Part shown: positions 1 to 7,571 of the stretch, piece by piece
Layout: each line of letters starts with the position of its first letter
Position numbering within the stretch: the first letter of the stretch is position 1
From: Dysgonamonadaceae bacterium
GTDB lineage: Bacteria > Bacteroidota > Bacteroidia > Bacteroidales > Azobacteroidaceae
Length of the DNA: 10,029 nt
Direction: 5' to 3'
Assembly (NCBI GenBank): GCA_031287395.1
Contig: JAITTA010000084.1
Span: 1 to 10,029, forward strand
The notes under the pieces: model-generated
What the model was told of the DNA's origin: nothing
Seen by the model: the letters and a program-made list of their open reading frames with translations, nothing else
Database searches by the model: none
Translations under genes and position numbers: made by a program

Positions 1-869
1 CATACTCGGAGGAGCATGATGGAGTAAAACGTGTGATCGAATACGGTCGTCCCTGGAGTCGCCTGAAATCGACGTATTATATGTTAGACCTGTATGACGA
101 AACAAAGGATAAAAGGTGGGAAGATTGTTTCATAAGTGAATGGAGAATTACAGAACCAACCATAAAAACAAAACTTTTTAATCCGAAAACAAAAAAAGAG
201 GAAGAAATTACCTGGAATAAAGGCGATTTAGCTATGATTGCGACAAAAAGAGTCTGGACAAAAGAGCAGATTGAAGCAAAATGGCCTGTTTTTGTCTTTT
301 TACCCGATTCCATGCGGAATGATATCGATCCTTCCAAAGATGTCCAGTCTGCAACAAATCCGAATGCGGAATGGCCGGCGAATACAAAATTCTGTTATTA
401 CAAAATGTATCCGTATATCGTTAAGCATTTGGATCCGTCAAGACCCGAAGTGAATACTACAAACGGTTCCCGTGATGTATTTGTAGAACGTTTCGGTGAA
501 ACATACCTGTTGGCTGCCGAAGCTGCTTATCTGTTGAACAATAAAACAAAAGCAGCCGGTTATATCAATGTTATCCGGAATCGTGCAGCTATTCCCGGTA
601 AAGAATCTGAAATGAATGTAGATCCAAGTATAATCGATATCGATTTCATCCTTGATGAAAGAGGACGCGAACTTGCAGGTGAAATGCATCGCTGGTATGA
701 CTTATTACGGACAGGGAAAATGTTGGAGCGCCTCAATAATCCGAAAATATATTATCAGAATGCAGGTAAAATTAAAGATTACAATGTGTTAAGACCTATA
801 CCAAGAAATCAGTTGACAAATATGAGTAATCCGGAAGATTTTCCTCAGAATCCGGGATATTCGGATTGA
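1..869 (+). CDS. SusD/RagB-like outer-membrane glycan-binding lipoprotein, C-terminal part (5' end outside window)
   Basis: The frame is open from base 3, with no start codon or signal peptide, so the N-terminal part lies to the left. The visible 289 residues are the C-terminal part of a RagB/SusD protein. SusD proteins are surface lipoproteins that bind a glycan over the mouth of a SusC transporter. Seen in the sequence: the GRPWSRLKSTYYMLDLYDE segment near the window start; a helical TPR-like stretch (GETYLLAAEAAYLLNN, then INVIRNRAAIPGK); the typical ILDERGRELAGEMHRWYDLL motif around 640-705; and the usual family ending (RPIPRNQLTN...NPGY) just before TGA. The first SusD helices and lipobox cannot be assessed. 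The partner susC is expected just upstream, by the usual susC-susD order. A strong hairpin follows the stop. The glycan substrate cannot be read from this fragment. Confidence 0.95.
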   Translation, partial: YSEEHDGVKRVIEYGRPWSRLKSTYYMLDLYDETKDKRWEDCFISEWRITEPTIKTKLFNPKTKKEEEITWNKGDLAMIATKRVWTKEQIEAKWPVFVFLPDSMRNDIDPSKDVQSATNPNAEWPANTKFCYYKMYPYIVKHLDPSRPEVNTTNGSRDVFVERFGETYLLAAEAAYLLNNKTKAAGYINVIRNRAAIPGKESEMNVDPSIIDIDFILDERGRELAGEMHRWYDLLRTGKMLERLNNPKIYYQNAGKIKDYNVLRPIPRNQLTNMSNPEDFPQNPGYSD

Positions 870-875
870 TAAAAC

Positions 876-921
876 TTGTGTGAGAGCGATTTTATTATTA
901 ATTTTGATCGCTCTCGCACAA
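876..921 (+). terminator. Strong stem-loop after susD (terminator or intercistronic attenuator)
   Basis: TTGTGTGAGAGCGAT (876-890) pairs with ATCGCTCTCGCACAA (907-921) as a 15-bp stem with a single G-U pair, around a 16-nt A/T-rich loop. It starts 6 bases after the susD stop. The sequence after the stem is U-rich but interrupted (CCTGTTATTGTTGGTTTTG), so it is not a textbook intrinsic terminator. It may end the susCD transcript, or act as a 3' stabiliser or partial attenuator lowering expression of the downstream hydrolase and sigma factor. The 44 bases between the hairpin and the next ATG contain only a weak promoter-box match (TGGTTTTG). Confidence 0.7.
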
Positions 922-965
922 CCTGTTATTGTTGGTTTTGTAGATAATATTTTAAAATTCAATTC

Positions 966-1979
966 ATGAAGCTATTTTCATTTATTCTGTTGTTTTTTTG
1001 CGGGTTGTCTTGTGCCCGGTCCGAGAAAGACATCTTTGCGGACCAACAGGCTTCGGGCCGGATGATGATGTTTGCGGATTCTACCAGTAACGGGAAATTC
1101 TTTTCCAAAGATCCGCACGTCATATATTTCAACGGTCATTATTAGATGTACTATTCCACACCTCCTCAGAGGCAAAGTAATGCGGACTTTCAACCGGGAT
1201 GGGGTATTGGGATCGCTCAAAGCGACAACCTGGTCGATTGGAAAGTAATCGGGAAAATAAGATCTTCCCAGGAATGTGATAAAAAAGGATTATGCGCTCC
1301 CTGTGCCCGGGTCATTAATGGTAAGGTTCATCTTTTTTACCAGACATACGGTAATGGAAAAGACGACGCTATTTGTCATGCTGTCAGTCCCGATGGGATT
1401 CATTTTGAAAAAGATCCGTCCAATCCTGTGTTCAGGCCTTCGGAATCATGGAATTGCGGAAGAGCAATCGACGCGGAAGTCACCTTCTTCAAAGGTAAAT
1501 ACTATTTGTATTATGCTACCCGGGACCCGGAATTTAAAATTCAATTGCAGGGTGTGGCCGTAGCAGATGCCGGTACGGATTTCAGTAAAGGACAATGGAC
1601 CGACGTGTCGTCCGGCAAACCTATTCTCAAACCCGAATTCCCATGGGAAGGGGAGTGTATTGAAGCTGCTTCCGTAATAGAAAAGGGGAATCGGTTGTAT
1701 ATGTTTTATGCCGGAGGATATAACAATTATCCGCAACAAATCGGGATTGCCGTAAGCAATGATGGAGTTGAATGGAAACGGCTTCAGGATGAGCCGTTCC
1801 TGCATAACGGCAACCCGGGTGAATGGAACTCCAGCGAATCGGGACATCCGCATATTTTTGAAGCTCCGGACGGAAGAACATATCTTTTTTACCAGGGCAA
1901 CAACGATAAAGGAAAAACCTGGTATATTTCAAATGTGGAGGTATTTTGGAAAGATAATATTCCTTACTTGAAAAAGTAA
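966..1979 (+). pseudogene. GH43-like five-bladed beta-propeller glycosidase lipoprotein, interrupted by an in-frame TAG at codon 60
   Basis: The reading frame from ATG 966 to TAA 1977-1979 spans 337 codons and is broken only by TAG at 1143-1145. Residues 1-16 look like a lipoprotein signal (MKLFSFILLFFCGLSC, candidate lipid-bearing Cys16; the lipobox GLSC is imperfect). The body has the repeated blade motifs of the GH43/GH32/GH117/GH130 propeller clan: DPHVIYFNGHY, VHLFYQTYGNG, DAEVTFFKGKYYLYYATRD, GNRLYMFYAGGY, RTYLFYQGN. By analogy with GH43, the likely catalytic residues are Asp49 (KDPHV, base), Asp169 (AIDAEV, pKa modulator) and Glu233 (CIEAASV, acid). The TAG stands where a Tyr is expected (HY-[Y]-MYYS), one base from TAT or TAC. 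Restart at ATG 1146 gives a 277-residue product with no signal peptide and no Asp49, so it should be cytoplasmic and inactive. Family membership is inferred from motifs; subfamily and substrate are unknown. Sequencing error or UAG read-through are alternatives. Confidence 0.8.
1143..1148 (+). other. TAGATG stop-restart junction inside the hydrolase frame
   Basis: The amber codon at 1143-1145 is followed directly, in the same frame, by ATG at 1146-1148. Ribosomes ending at the TAG are therefore sitting on a potential restart codon. This could keep translation flowing through the remaining 277 codons to the coupled sigma factor start at 1979. The five other stop codons seen in this window are TAA or TGA, which is too few to argue for a genome-wide change in the meaning of UAG. 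Confidence 0.6.
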
Positions 1980-2530
1980 TGACAGCGAAGTCCCGGAATT
2001 TTAATGAATTTTACGCACTTTATTACAGGAAATCATTCTTGTTTGCAAAATCTTATATCCACGATGATTTGGCAGCCGAAGATATTGCTTCCGATTCATT
2101 AATCAAACTCTGGGAAAAAATGAGGTCGGAAGAAGTCCGTTCTATGGAGGCATTTTTAGTGACTGTTCTAAAAAACAAATCCCTGGATTACCTCAAGCAT
2201 GAAGCTGTAAAACAGGAGGCTTACAGTTCAATAAATAGGCTGCAACAAAGAGAACTGGACATCCGGATATCGACCTTAAGGGCCTGTGATCCGGAAGAAA
2301 TTTTTTCTTCGGAAATAAATCAATTGATGCGGGATGTGTTGGATTCTTTATCCGAACAAACTAAAAAAGTATTTCAGTTAAGTCGTTTTGAAAATAAATC
2401 GAATAAAGAAATAGCTTTGGAAATGAATATTACAACCAAAGGGGTGGAATATCACATTTCCAAAGCTATTAAAATATTCCGGATGCAATTGAAAGACTAT
2501 TTATACATAATGACTTTCTTTCAATTGTAA
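1979..2530 (+). CDS. ECF-type RNA polymerase sigma factor (Bacteroidota sigma-70 family)
   Basis: The 183-residue product has the two-domain layout of ECF sigma factors. Region 2 covers roughly residues 7-75: FYALYYRKSFLFAKSYI, AAEDIASDSLIKLWEKM, and FLVTVLKNKSLDYLKHE, which correspond to core-RNA-polymerase binding and -10 recognition. Region 4 covers roughly residues 115-172: RDVLDSLSEQTKKVFQLSRF, NKSNKEIALEMNITTKGVEYH, ISKAIKIFRMQL, a helix-turn-helix for -35 recognition. The ATG overlaps the hydrolase stop codon as TAATG, which implies translational coupling and one mRNA. In Bacteroidota such factors usually act with a FecR-like anti-sigma factor and a SusC carrying an STN domain; no anti-sigma gene follows here, because the next gene is convergent. 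The partner may be to the left of the window. Its expression may be affected by the nonsense codon in the upstream cistron. Confidence 0.93.
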   Translation: MTAKSRNFNEFYALYYRKSFLFAKSYIHDDLAAEDIASDSLIKLWEKMRSEEVRSMEAFLVTVLKNKSLDYLKHEAVKQEAYSSINRLQQRELDIRISTLRACDPEEIFSSEINQLMRDVLDSLSEQTKKVFQLSRFENKSNKEIALEMNITTKGVEYHISKAIKIFRMQLKDYLYIMTFFQL

Positions 2531-2543
2531 TTCACTGTTTTAG

Positions 2544-2564
2544 TTATTGTACTTAATACAATAA
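2544..2564. terminator. A/T-rich perfect hairpin between convergent genes (possible bidirectional terminator)
   Basis: TTATTGTA (2544-2551) and TACAATAA (2557-2564) form a perfect 8-bp inverted repeat around CTTAA. It sits in the 56-bp gap between the ends of the sigma factor gene and the oppositely oriented tamB. The position suits a shared terminator, but the stem is A/T-rich and neither side has a clear U tract, so termination may be weak. Confidence 0.4.
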
Positions 2565-2586
2565 GTTGGATGAATGGGAAAAGTGA

Positions 2587-5500
2587 TTACTTGAACCTGA
2601 TGAAGTTGCCTGTTGAGTTGAAATTGGTTCTATCAGCAGGAATGGTGTCGTTCAGGAAAGGAATAGAAAACTTTTTTCTACCGAACAATTCATCGATCCG
2701 ATCAAAGTCTTTCCTGAAAATAATGCCGAGTCCTTGGGTCGTTTTAGAACGTGAGTCGATGTAGTAGTACCGGTAATTATAATGGTTATAGGCTTTTAAC
2801 CGGATACCTCCTCCCGGAGTCAGCTTATATTCCAGATCGAAGTCGCCGACGAAAGGAGGTAATCCTTTGGTTTCTTCATTGAAGCGGGAATAATCCCGGT
2901 ATCCTAAATTTCCGTTGATGATTAATCTGTTGTCCAGCAATTGACTCGAAAGCATCAATTCTATTTCCGTTCCGGTCATTGCCTGACTGTCTTCCGTCCT
3001 GATTCGCGTTCCCACCTGGACATTGTCGGTAAATGATTTGACGATGCTTGACAATGAAGAGGATAAAGTTGTTGACGCTAATAAAGAAAGGTCGTTCGAC
3101 TGGGAATTGGTATTGACAAATTCACCCGGAGTAATGAACCGGTTCAGTAACAGAAGGTAGACAATTTGCCGGTTCATCATGTCTTCGGTATTGATGTAAT
3201 TTTTGATTTGCCGTTCGATGTATTCCGACTCCGGAACCTCCAGATTAAACTGAATGTTAGGATGCGCCATAGGACCGCTGATATTCAACACACAATTGGT
3301 CATTACGCTGCTCCTGCCGGCATAGTCCACCAGATTCGGATGGAGATCTCCCAGATTAGCCATGGTCGAGAAAATGGCCTTGACGTCGAAAATTGCGGCA
3401 TATGGATCTCCCGGGAAAGAGACGGAACTGCCTTCCCTGATATCAAAGTCCCTGAATATCATCTGTTGAAGGCTGAAATTGTATTTTCCCTGTTCAATGG
3501 TGTATTTCCCTTTCATTTTCAGAGGAACACGGGTTCCGTATTCCACTTGTAAGTTGCTGGTACGACCATTCATCCTTATTTTATCTCCGGTCAGAGGATC
3601 CATGATTAGTTCCACCGTAGCATCCGGGTTTGCATCGAGAGTCATGTTGAACCGGATGTCGGTTCCGGTATTTGATTTCATGTAAATAGGTCTGTCGGAG
3701 AGCAGTTCAAAATATTTCTCGACCAGGGAAGTGGTATCCTGTTTTTTATTCAGGAAATGAATAAAATCGTAATTGGAAATGTCATTTTCCTCCATAAAAT
3801 TGAGGGATAAGCGGGAACCTTTATCGGTGCTCATCCAAACGTCGATATTGACCAGGTTTTCTGTTCCGCGGATATTTACGGTTCCCGTACCATAGATAGT
3901 GCCGGAAATATTGGGATTTTGTCTTTCTGTTGCATTAAATGTTAAAAAGTTATTAAATTTCAAATTGGCGGAATAATTGAAGTCTTCAAAAAGACGATGT
4001 TTAACCGAACCGTTTGCAAGGGCTTCTCCACCGTTTTTGTCAATGAAATTAATATTTTTGATAATAAACTCTTCCGGGCGGCAATATACGGTATCTGTAA
4101 ATGTATAATAAGTATTTAGAAATTCAATTCCGAATCTTCCGTTTTTTACGAAAACATCCCCTTCGATGGTCGGATCATTCAGGTTTCCGAATAGCCGGAG
4201 TTTTCCGTTCAGGCTTCCCGAAACGTCTTTCGCTATATTTTTCAGGTATTTTCTTAAAAAGGAAGCATCGGTATTCCGGGCGTCGAAAATAATGGAAAGT
4301 TCTTCTTTTGCAGGATAAATAATACCGTTTATTCCGACCTGAGTGGAATCGTTTTTGTAAATATGACCTTTCATCAGTACGCCCCCTTGTTCTTCGTTCC
4401 AGGTGCCGGAAAGCTTCATGTCTCCAAAATAGGTGCTGTTAAATGCAAAATTCCGGATATCCAGTTCTGTCGATAATTTACGTGTATTGGCCAAATCCTG
4501 TGCGTTAACATATCCCGAAGCCAGTCCTCCGAATTCAAGCGCCGGAATGTTTAAAGTGGTAAAAACATATTCAAGATCGACTTTATTAAGTTCTATTTTC
4601 AGATTGTCTTCCGGAAGGTTAGAGACAATTCCGTCGATTCGGACAAACTGGTCGTCGTGATCTACCCTCAAACCGTCGACGGTTATTTTTCCCGAATCGA
4701 TTGCAATATTTGCCGGATGGATAGTCCATGTGGTGTCATTAAACGTGACATTTGTTTCACGGATATTGACCTTGGTTTTCAAAGGTGATTTTTTATTCTC
4801 TTTCAGGAAATGAGATGAAAATGCAATATTACCGGAATATTTATTTTGACTGTTATTCTCTATCTGTGAAATCTGTGTGAAACGATTCCATTTGATTTGT
4901 GTATCTACGTAGTCATTCAGGGCATTAAATACCGCTGAAAATAAAAGTTTTTTGTTGTTTTTCTGCAGGCTGACCCCGCTGAGATCAACTTTTATGGAAT
5001 TACCCGAATTTTCAGCCAGTGCAGTTACCGATTCGATTACCGATTTGCCGTAACTGAATCTTGGAGAATAAAACTCAAGCCGGAATTTATCGTATATACT
5101 GTTGTATTGACCGACTAAACGGCTTTTATTAAACAGTACAAACGGTAAATCCATGATGAGGGAAAATTCCTGAGTGTTTTCAATGGATAAATCAATCGAA
5201 AAATTATTGAAATTTTCGGGTTGTTTTGAATTTATAGGACTGAAAATAGACGGCAGGTAGTTATGCAGCAGACGATTTACTGCCGGGACGATTCCTGAAA
5301 AAGAGTAAATGCCTCTGATTTCTCCGTTTACAATATCGGATTTCAGGGTCAGTAATTTTTCGTTTTCAATCCGGTTGGCTGTAATATTGAATGTATCCAG
5401 ATAATACCCTCCTTTTTCCGTACTGAACTTTATATCGGAAAAATCTACTTTTCCAATCAGATTGTCGAGGCTATTCCCTGTAAAATCGGCTTTGATTTTA

Positions 5501-7122
5501 AATGAAAGATCGGATTCTTTGTATTTTTGACTCAAATTTAATTTATCGAGTAGCAGGTGTTCCACCTCGGCGGAAAAATTAAATTCCGAATTTTCATTTT
5601 TTAATACGAACAATCCTTCCGCATTGATTTTTCCTTCCCGGCTATCCAAATCGAATTTCCCGGAAAAACTTTGGGGAGTGAAAGTCCCGAGCATACTGAT
5701 ATTTTCATATAAATACCCTTTGTATTCGAATTTGTCGACCACAGCATTGATATTTCCTGAAAATTTTTTGTTGATACCCTGTGTTGCATTCACCTGAACA
5801 TTGAAACTGACATCCCCGTAATCATTATTATCCATGAGATGTTTGATATCCAGGTTTTGGGAAGTCACTCTTCCGTTTATGAAAAAGCTTTCGTCTCTTC
5901 CGACGGTCATATCCGTTTGTACGGTGCCGATATCCGTTTTGAAAATACCGAGGGCATTCAGATGGTGGAAAAATCCGGAGACTTTTCCCGTAAAATAGAT
6001 ATTTCCCATCTGAAAGATCTGTGGAGGAAGTTCTACTGTTTTATTACTGAAATTGTTAGCTATCTTTTGAATGCTTTCCGTGGAAAGGAAAGACTCTTCC
6101 ACTTCGCCTTTAACATGAATATTGACCGGACTTGTGAGGTCTGATAATTCGATATTGGCTTTGAGTTGTAGGTTATTGTTGTCGTGTATTGAAAAATCGG
6201 ACAATTGTAAGTGTCCGGTATTGCCGGCTAAATGTCCTTCGATGGTCAGTGCATCTTTGAAATATGAAAAAACGGGAAGAAAGGCTTTCAAATCCCTCAG
6301 TTGTATATTCGACGGTTCTATTTGCAAAGCAAAAAAAGCTTTGGAAAGATAGTCTTCCGGGTGGACAACGTCTCTGAAATCGGCTGAGATTCCTTTGAGT
6401 AAAAGAGAGGTGTCCGGTAACTTTATCTTCAGATCGCCTATTTTTGCACTATCAGGATTGGCATTCAGGTCGAAAGATAGCTGCTGTACTTCAAATCCTG
6501 ATTTTTCAAAGAATGCAAAATGCTGAAAATTAGCAATCAATTGTTTATTTGTCAATGTTTTAAGATGGATTTTTGCCGATAAATCCGTAACCTTTATGTC
6601 TTTCGGATTGAATCTTCCGGGAGTTTCGAATTCGTCCTTAACCCGGTAGGAAAAATTTCCTCTTCTCAGGTTCAGGCTGTTTATTTGTATATCGATGTTG
6701 GGATCTTTTTTAGCCGTATCCCTGCCGGCGAAGGAATCCAATACGAATTGTATATTGAGGGGGGCATTGATGGTTTCTTTATTCAGGTTTAGCTGAAAAC
6801 TGAATAATTGTATGCTTTCGAAACGTAAACGACCTTTAAGAAGCGGAAAAAATTCAAAGCCCGCTCCCAAACGCTTGGCCTGAAAAAGCGTGTCTCCGGA
6901 TTGGTCTTCTAAATATAAATCCTTTAAAATCAATTTATTGAATAGTTCAAAGTCAACTTTCCCTATTTTGACTTCAACCCCCAGTTTATTGTGTAATACA
7001 GTGGAGGCTTTTTCCGAAATTTTGTCCTGAACATACGGAACCTGAAGCAATCCAACGGGTAAAACATAGAAAACCAGCAGGAAAGCCAAAACAATCCAAA
7101 CGATAAACTTCAGAACCTTCAT
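2587..7122 (-). CDS. tamB: TamB-like translocation/assembly module protein (DUF490)
   Basis: This is a 1511-residue protein with one N-terminal membrane helix (about residues 5-27, FIVWIVLAFLLVFYVLPVGL) and no lipobox. Residues 30-105 resemble the AsmA/TamB start (KLGVEVKIGKVDFELFNKL, LLKGRLRFESIQL). A very long stretch of alternating beta strands follows, as expected for the hydrophobic-groove TamB fold that spans the periplasm. The conserved C-terminal TamB domain runs from about residue 975 to the end: GSLNGKLRLFGNLNDPTIEG, GKYTIEQGKYNFSLQ, NISGPMAHPNIQFNLEVPE, QIVYLLLLNRFI, and a barrel-like tail (INGNLGYRDY, GGGIRLKAYNHYNYRYYY). Family roles are assembly of outer-membrane proteins with a BamA/TamA-type barrel and lipid transport between membranes. 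The ATG is chosen because it gives a normal inner-membrane anchor. It stands alone between two PUL fragments. Length and frame look intact. Confidence 0.93.
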   Translation of the reverse strand: MKVLKFIVWIVLAFLLVFYVLPVGLLQVPYVQDKISEKASTVLHNKLGVEVKIGKVDFELFNKLILKDLYLEDQSGDTLFQAKRLGAGFEFFPLLKGRLRFESIQLFSFQLNLNKETINAPLNIQFVLDSFAGRDTAKKDPNIDIQINSLNLRRGNFSYRVKDEFETPGRFNPKDIKVTDLSAKIHLKTLTNKQLIANFQHFAFFEKSGFEVQQLSFDLNANPDSAKIGDLKIKLPDTSLLLKGISADFRDVVHPEDYLSKAFFALQIEPSNIQLRDLKAFLPVFSYFKDALTIEGHLAGNTGHLQLSDFSIHDNNNLQLKANIELSDLTSPVNIHVKGEVEESFLSTESIQKIANNFSNKTVELPPQIFQMGNIYFTGKVSGFFHHLNALGIFKTDIGTVQTDMTVGRDESFFINGRVTSQNLDIKHLMDNNDYGDVSFNVQVNATQGINKKFSGNINAVVDKFEYKGYLYENISMLGTFTPQSFSGKFDLDSREGKINAEGLFVLKNENSEFNFSAEVEHLLLDKLNLSQKYKESDLSFKIKADFTGNSLDNLIGKVDFSDIKFSTEKGGYYLDTFNITANRIENEKLLTLKSDIVNGEIRGIYSFSGIVPAVNRLLHNYLPSIFSPINSKQPENFNNFSIDLSIENTQEFSLIMDLPFVLFNKSRLVGQYNSIYDKFRLEFYSPRFSYGKSVIESVTALAENSGNSIKVDLSGVSLQKNNKKLLFSAVFNALNDYVDTQIKWNRFTQISQIENNSQNKYSGNIAFSSHFLKENKKSPLKTKVNIRETNVTFNDTTWTIHPANIAIDSGKITVDGLRVDHDDQFVRIDGIVSNLPEDNLKIELNKVDLEYVFTTLNIPALEFGGLASGYVNAQDLANTRKLSTELDIRNFAFNSTYFGDMKLSGTWNEEQGGVLMKGHIYKNDSTQVGINGIIYPAKEELSIIFDARNTDASFLRKYLKNIAKDVSGSLNGKLRLFGNLNDPTIEGDVFVKNGRFGIEFLNTYYTFTDTVYCRPEEFIIKNINFIDKNGGEALANGSVKHRLFEDFNYSANLKFNNFLTFNATERQNPNISGTIYGTGTVNIRGTENLVNIDVWMSTDKGSRLSLNFMEENDISNYDFIHFLNKKQDTTSLVEKYFELLSDRPIYMKSNTGTDIRFNMTLDANPDATVELIMDPLTGDKIRMNGRTSNLQVEYGTRVPLKMKGKYTIEQGKYNFSLQQMIFRDFDIREGSSVSFPGDPYAAIFDVKAIFSTMANLGDLHPNLVDYAGRSSVMTNCVLNISGPMAHPNIQFNLEVPESEYIERQIKNYINTEDMMNRQIVYLLLLNRFITPGEFVNTNSQSNDLSLLASTTLSSSLSSIVKSFTDNVQVGTRIRTEDSQAMTGTEIELMLSSQLLDNRLIINGNLGYRDYSRFNEETKGLPPFVGDFDLEYKLTPGGGIRLKAYNHYNYRYYYIDSRSKTTQGLGIIFRKDFDRIDELFGRKKFSIPFLNDTIPADRTNFNSTGNFIRFK

Positions 7123-7224
7123 ATCTTTTATCCGTAGAATCTTGTAATTTTGTCAACCCTTCGCGTTGCAATTTTTCAACAGATTCTTAATAATCCATGG
7201 TGAGCAATCCTTGTTACTTTGCGA

Positions 7225-7252
7225 CAAAGTTAGAAAAAGTTTCCACAACAAA
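7225..7252 (-). promoter_or_regulatory. Candidate tamB promoter
   Basis: On the - strand, positions 7232 to 7225 read TAACTTTG, an exact match to the Bacteroidota -7 box TAnnTTTG. A TTTG at 7252-7249 lies 16 bases upstream, somewhat short of the usual 19-21 for the -33 element. Transcription would start near 7219, giving a leader of about 95 nt before the tamB ATG. The box overlaps a small dyad, ACTTTG-CGA-CAAAGT (7216-7230), so a near-match box (TTACTTTG) also faces the + strand. Confidence 0.5.
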
Positions 7253-7300
7253 AAAAACTTTGGATTACCAAATAAAAAACAATCGACTCATCGAATTTAC

Positions 7301-7475
7301 CTCAGTTTTTGGCGTACCCCATAGAAAATCCTGTTGGAGCGTGCATAGCTTCCAAAAACGGGTAGCTTGAGTATTCGGATTCCGATAATGTGGATTTTTC
7401 AGGCCCCATGCCGAACCCTGCAATACCGGCGGATTGTAGCTCTTTTGGGCCTGTAAGATAGGACAATATCCGGAA
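7301..7475 (+). ncRNA. Candidate structured RNA in the tamB-regulator intergenic region
   Basis: This is the only structured part of a 417-bp gap (7123-7539) that otherwise shows no convincing gene. GTTTTTGG (7305-7312) pairs perfectly with CCAAAAAC (7352-7359), with an inner GTAC/GTGC helix that has one G-U pair. CAGGCCC (7400-7406) pairs perfectly with GGGCCTG (7447-7453). Nested inside, CTGCAAT (7418-7424) pairs with ATTGTAG (7433-7439) through seven pairs including one G-U, closing the loop ACCGGCGG. TTCGGAT (7374-7380) can pair with ATCCGGAA (7468-7475) with one bulged G. The G-U pairs would be A-C mismatches on the opposite strand, so the + strand is favoured. I do not recognise a family; a 6S-like or other small RNA, or a cis element, are possible. 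No clear promoter box or terminator was found. Confidence 0.35.
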
Positions 7476-7539
7476 AGAATGAGTGTTAATAATATTTAAA
7501 TTTATGGGCGCCAAGTATCGGTCCGGGTTGAATATACGA

Positions 7540-7547
7540 TATATTTG
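7540..7547 (+). promoter_or_regulatory. -7 promoter box of the DUF6377-type regulator gene
   Basis: TATATTTG is an exact match to the Bacteroidota TAnnTTTG box, 24 bases before the ATG at 7572. The expected transcription start is near 7553, giving a leader of about 19 nt. No good TTTG -33 element is visible at the right distance, which may mean a weak or activator-dependent promoter. The box argues against the upstream in-frame TTG at 7545, which would overlap it. Confidence 0.5.
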
Positions 7548-7571
7548 TATAAAATTTTCAGGATTTGTGAT

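Noticed and set aside
1143..1145. Genome-wide reassignment of UAG to an amino acid
   Set aside because: All other stop codons here are TAA or TGA, but only five genes give evidence, and Bacteroidota normally use the standard code. One TAG is better explained by mutation or error.
1146..1979. An independent 277-residue cytoplasmic enzyme starting at ATG 1146
   Set aside because: The upstream codons continue the same propeller blade in frame and supply a lipoprotein signal and the probable catalytic Asp. A broken longer gene is the simpler reading.
2570..6352. Several + strand open frames of 60-130 codons opposite tamB (for example 3166-3552 and 5839-6144)
   Set aside because: They are antisense shadows of a well-supported 1511-codon gene and show no family motifs.
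7302..7514. A 70-codon open frame on the - strand between tamB and the regulator (TTG start; an internal ATG would give 35 residues)
   Set aside because: It has no recognisable domain, no membrane or signal segment, no promoter box at a suitable distance, and it overlaps the stems of the candidate structured RNA. It could still be a small protein if relatives show codon-level conservation.
7545..7571. Upstream in-frame TTG start for the regulator, adding nine residues
   Set aside because: The TTG lies within the TATATTTG box and upstream of the expected transcription start. ATG 7572 gives a normal signal peptide.
7123..7571. tRNA, tmRNA, RNase P or SRP RNA in the intergenic region
   Set aside because: I looked for the tRNA T-arm pattern, the tmRNA ends, the RNase P start and end blocks, and the SRP GGAAG core. 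None matched convincingly on either strand.
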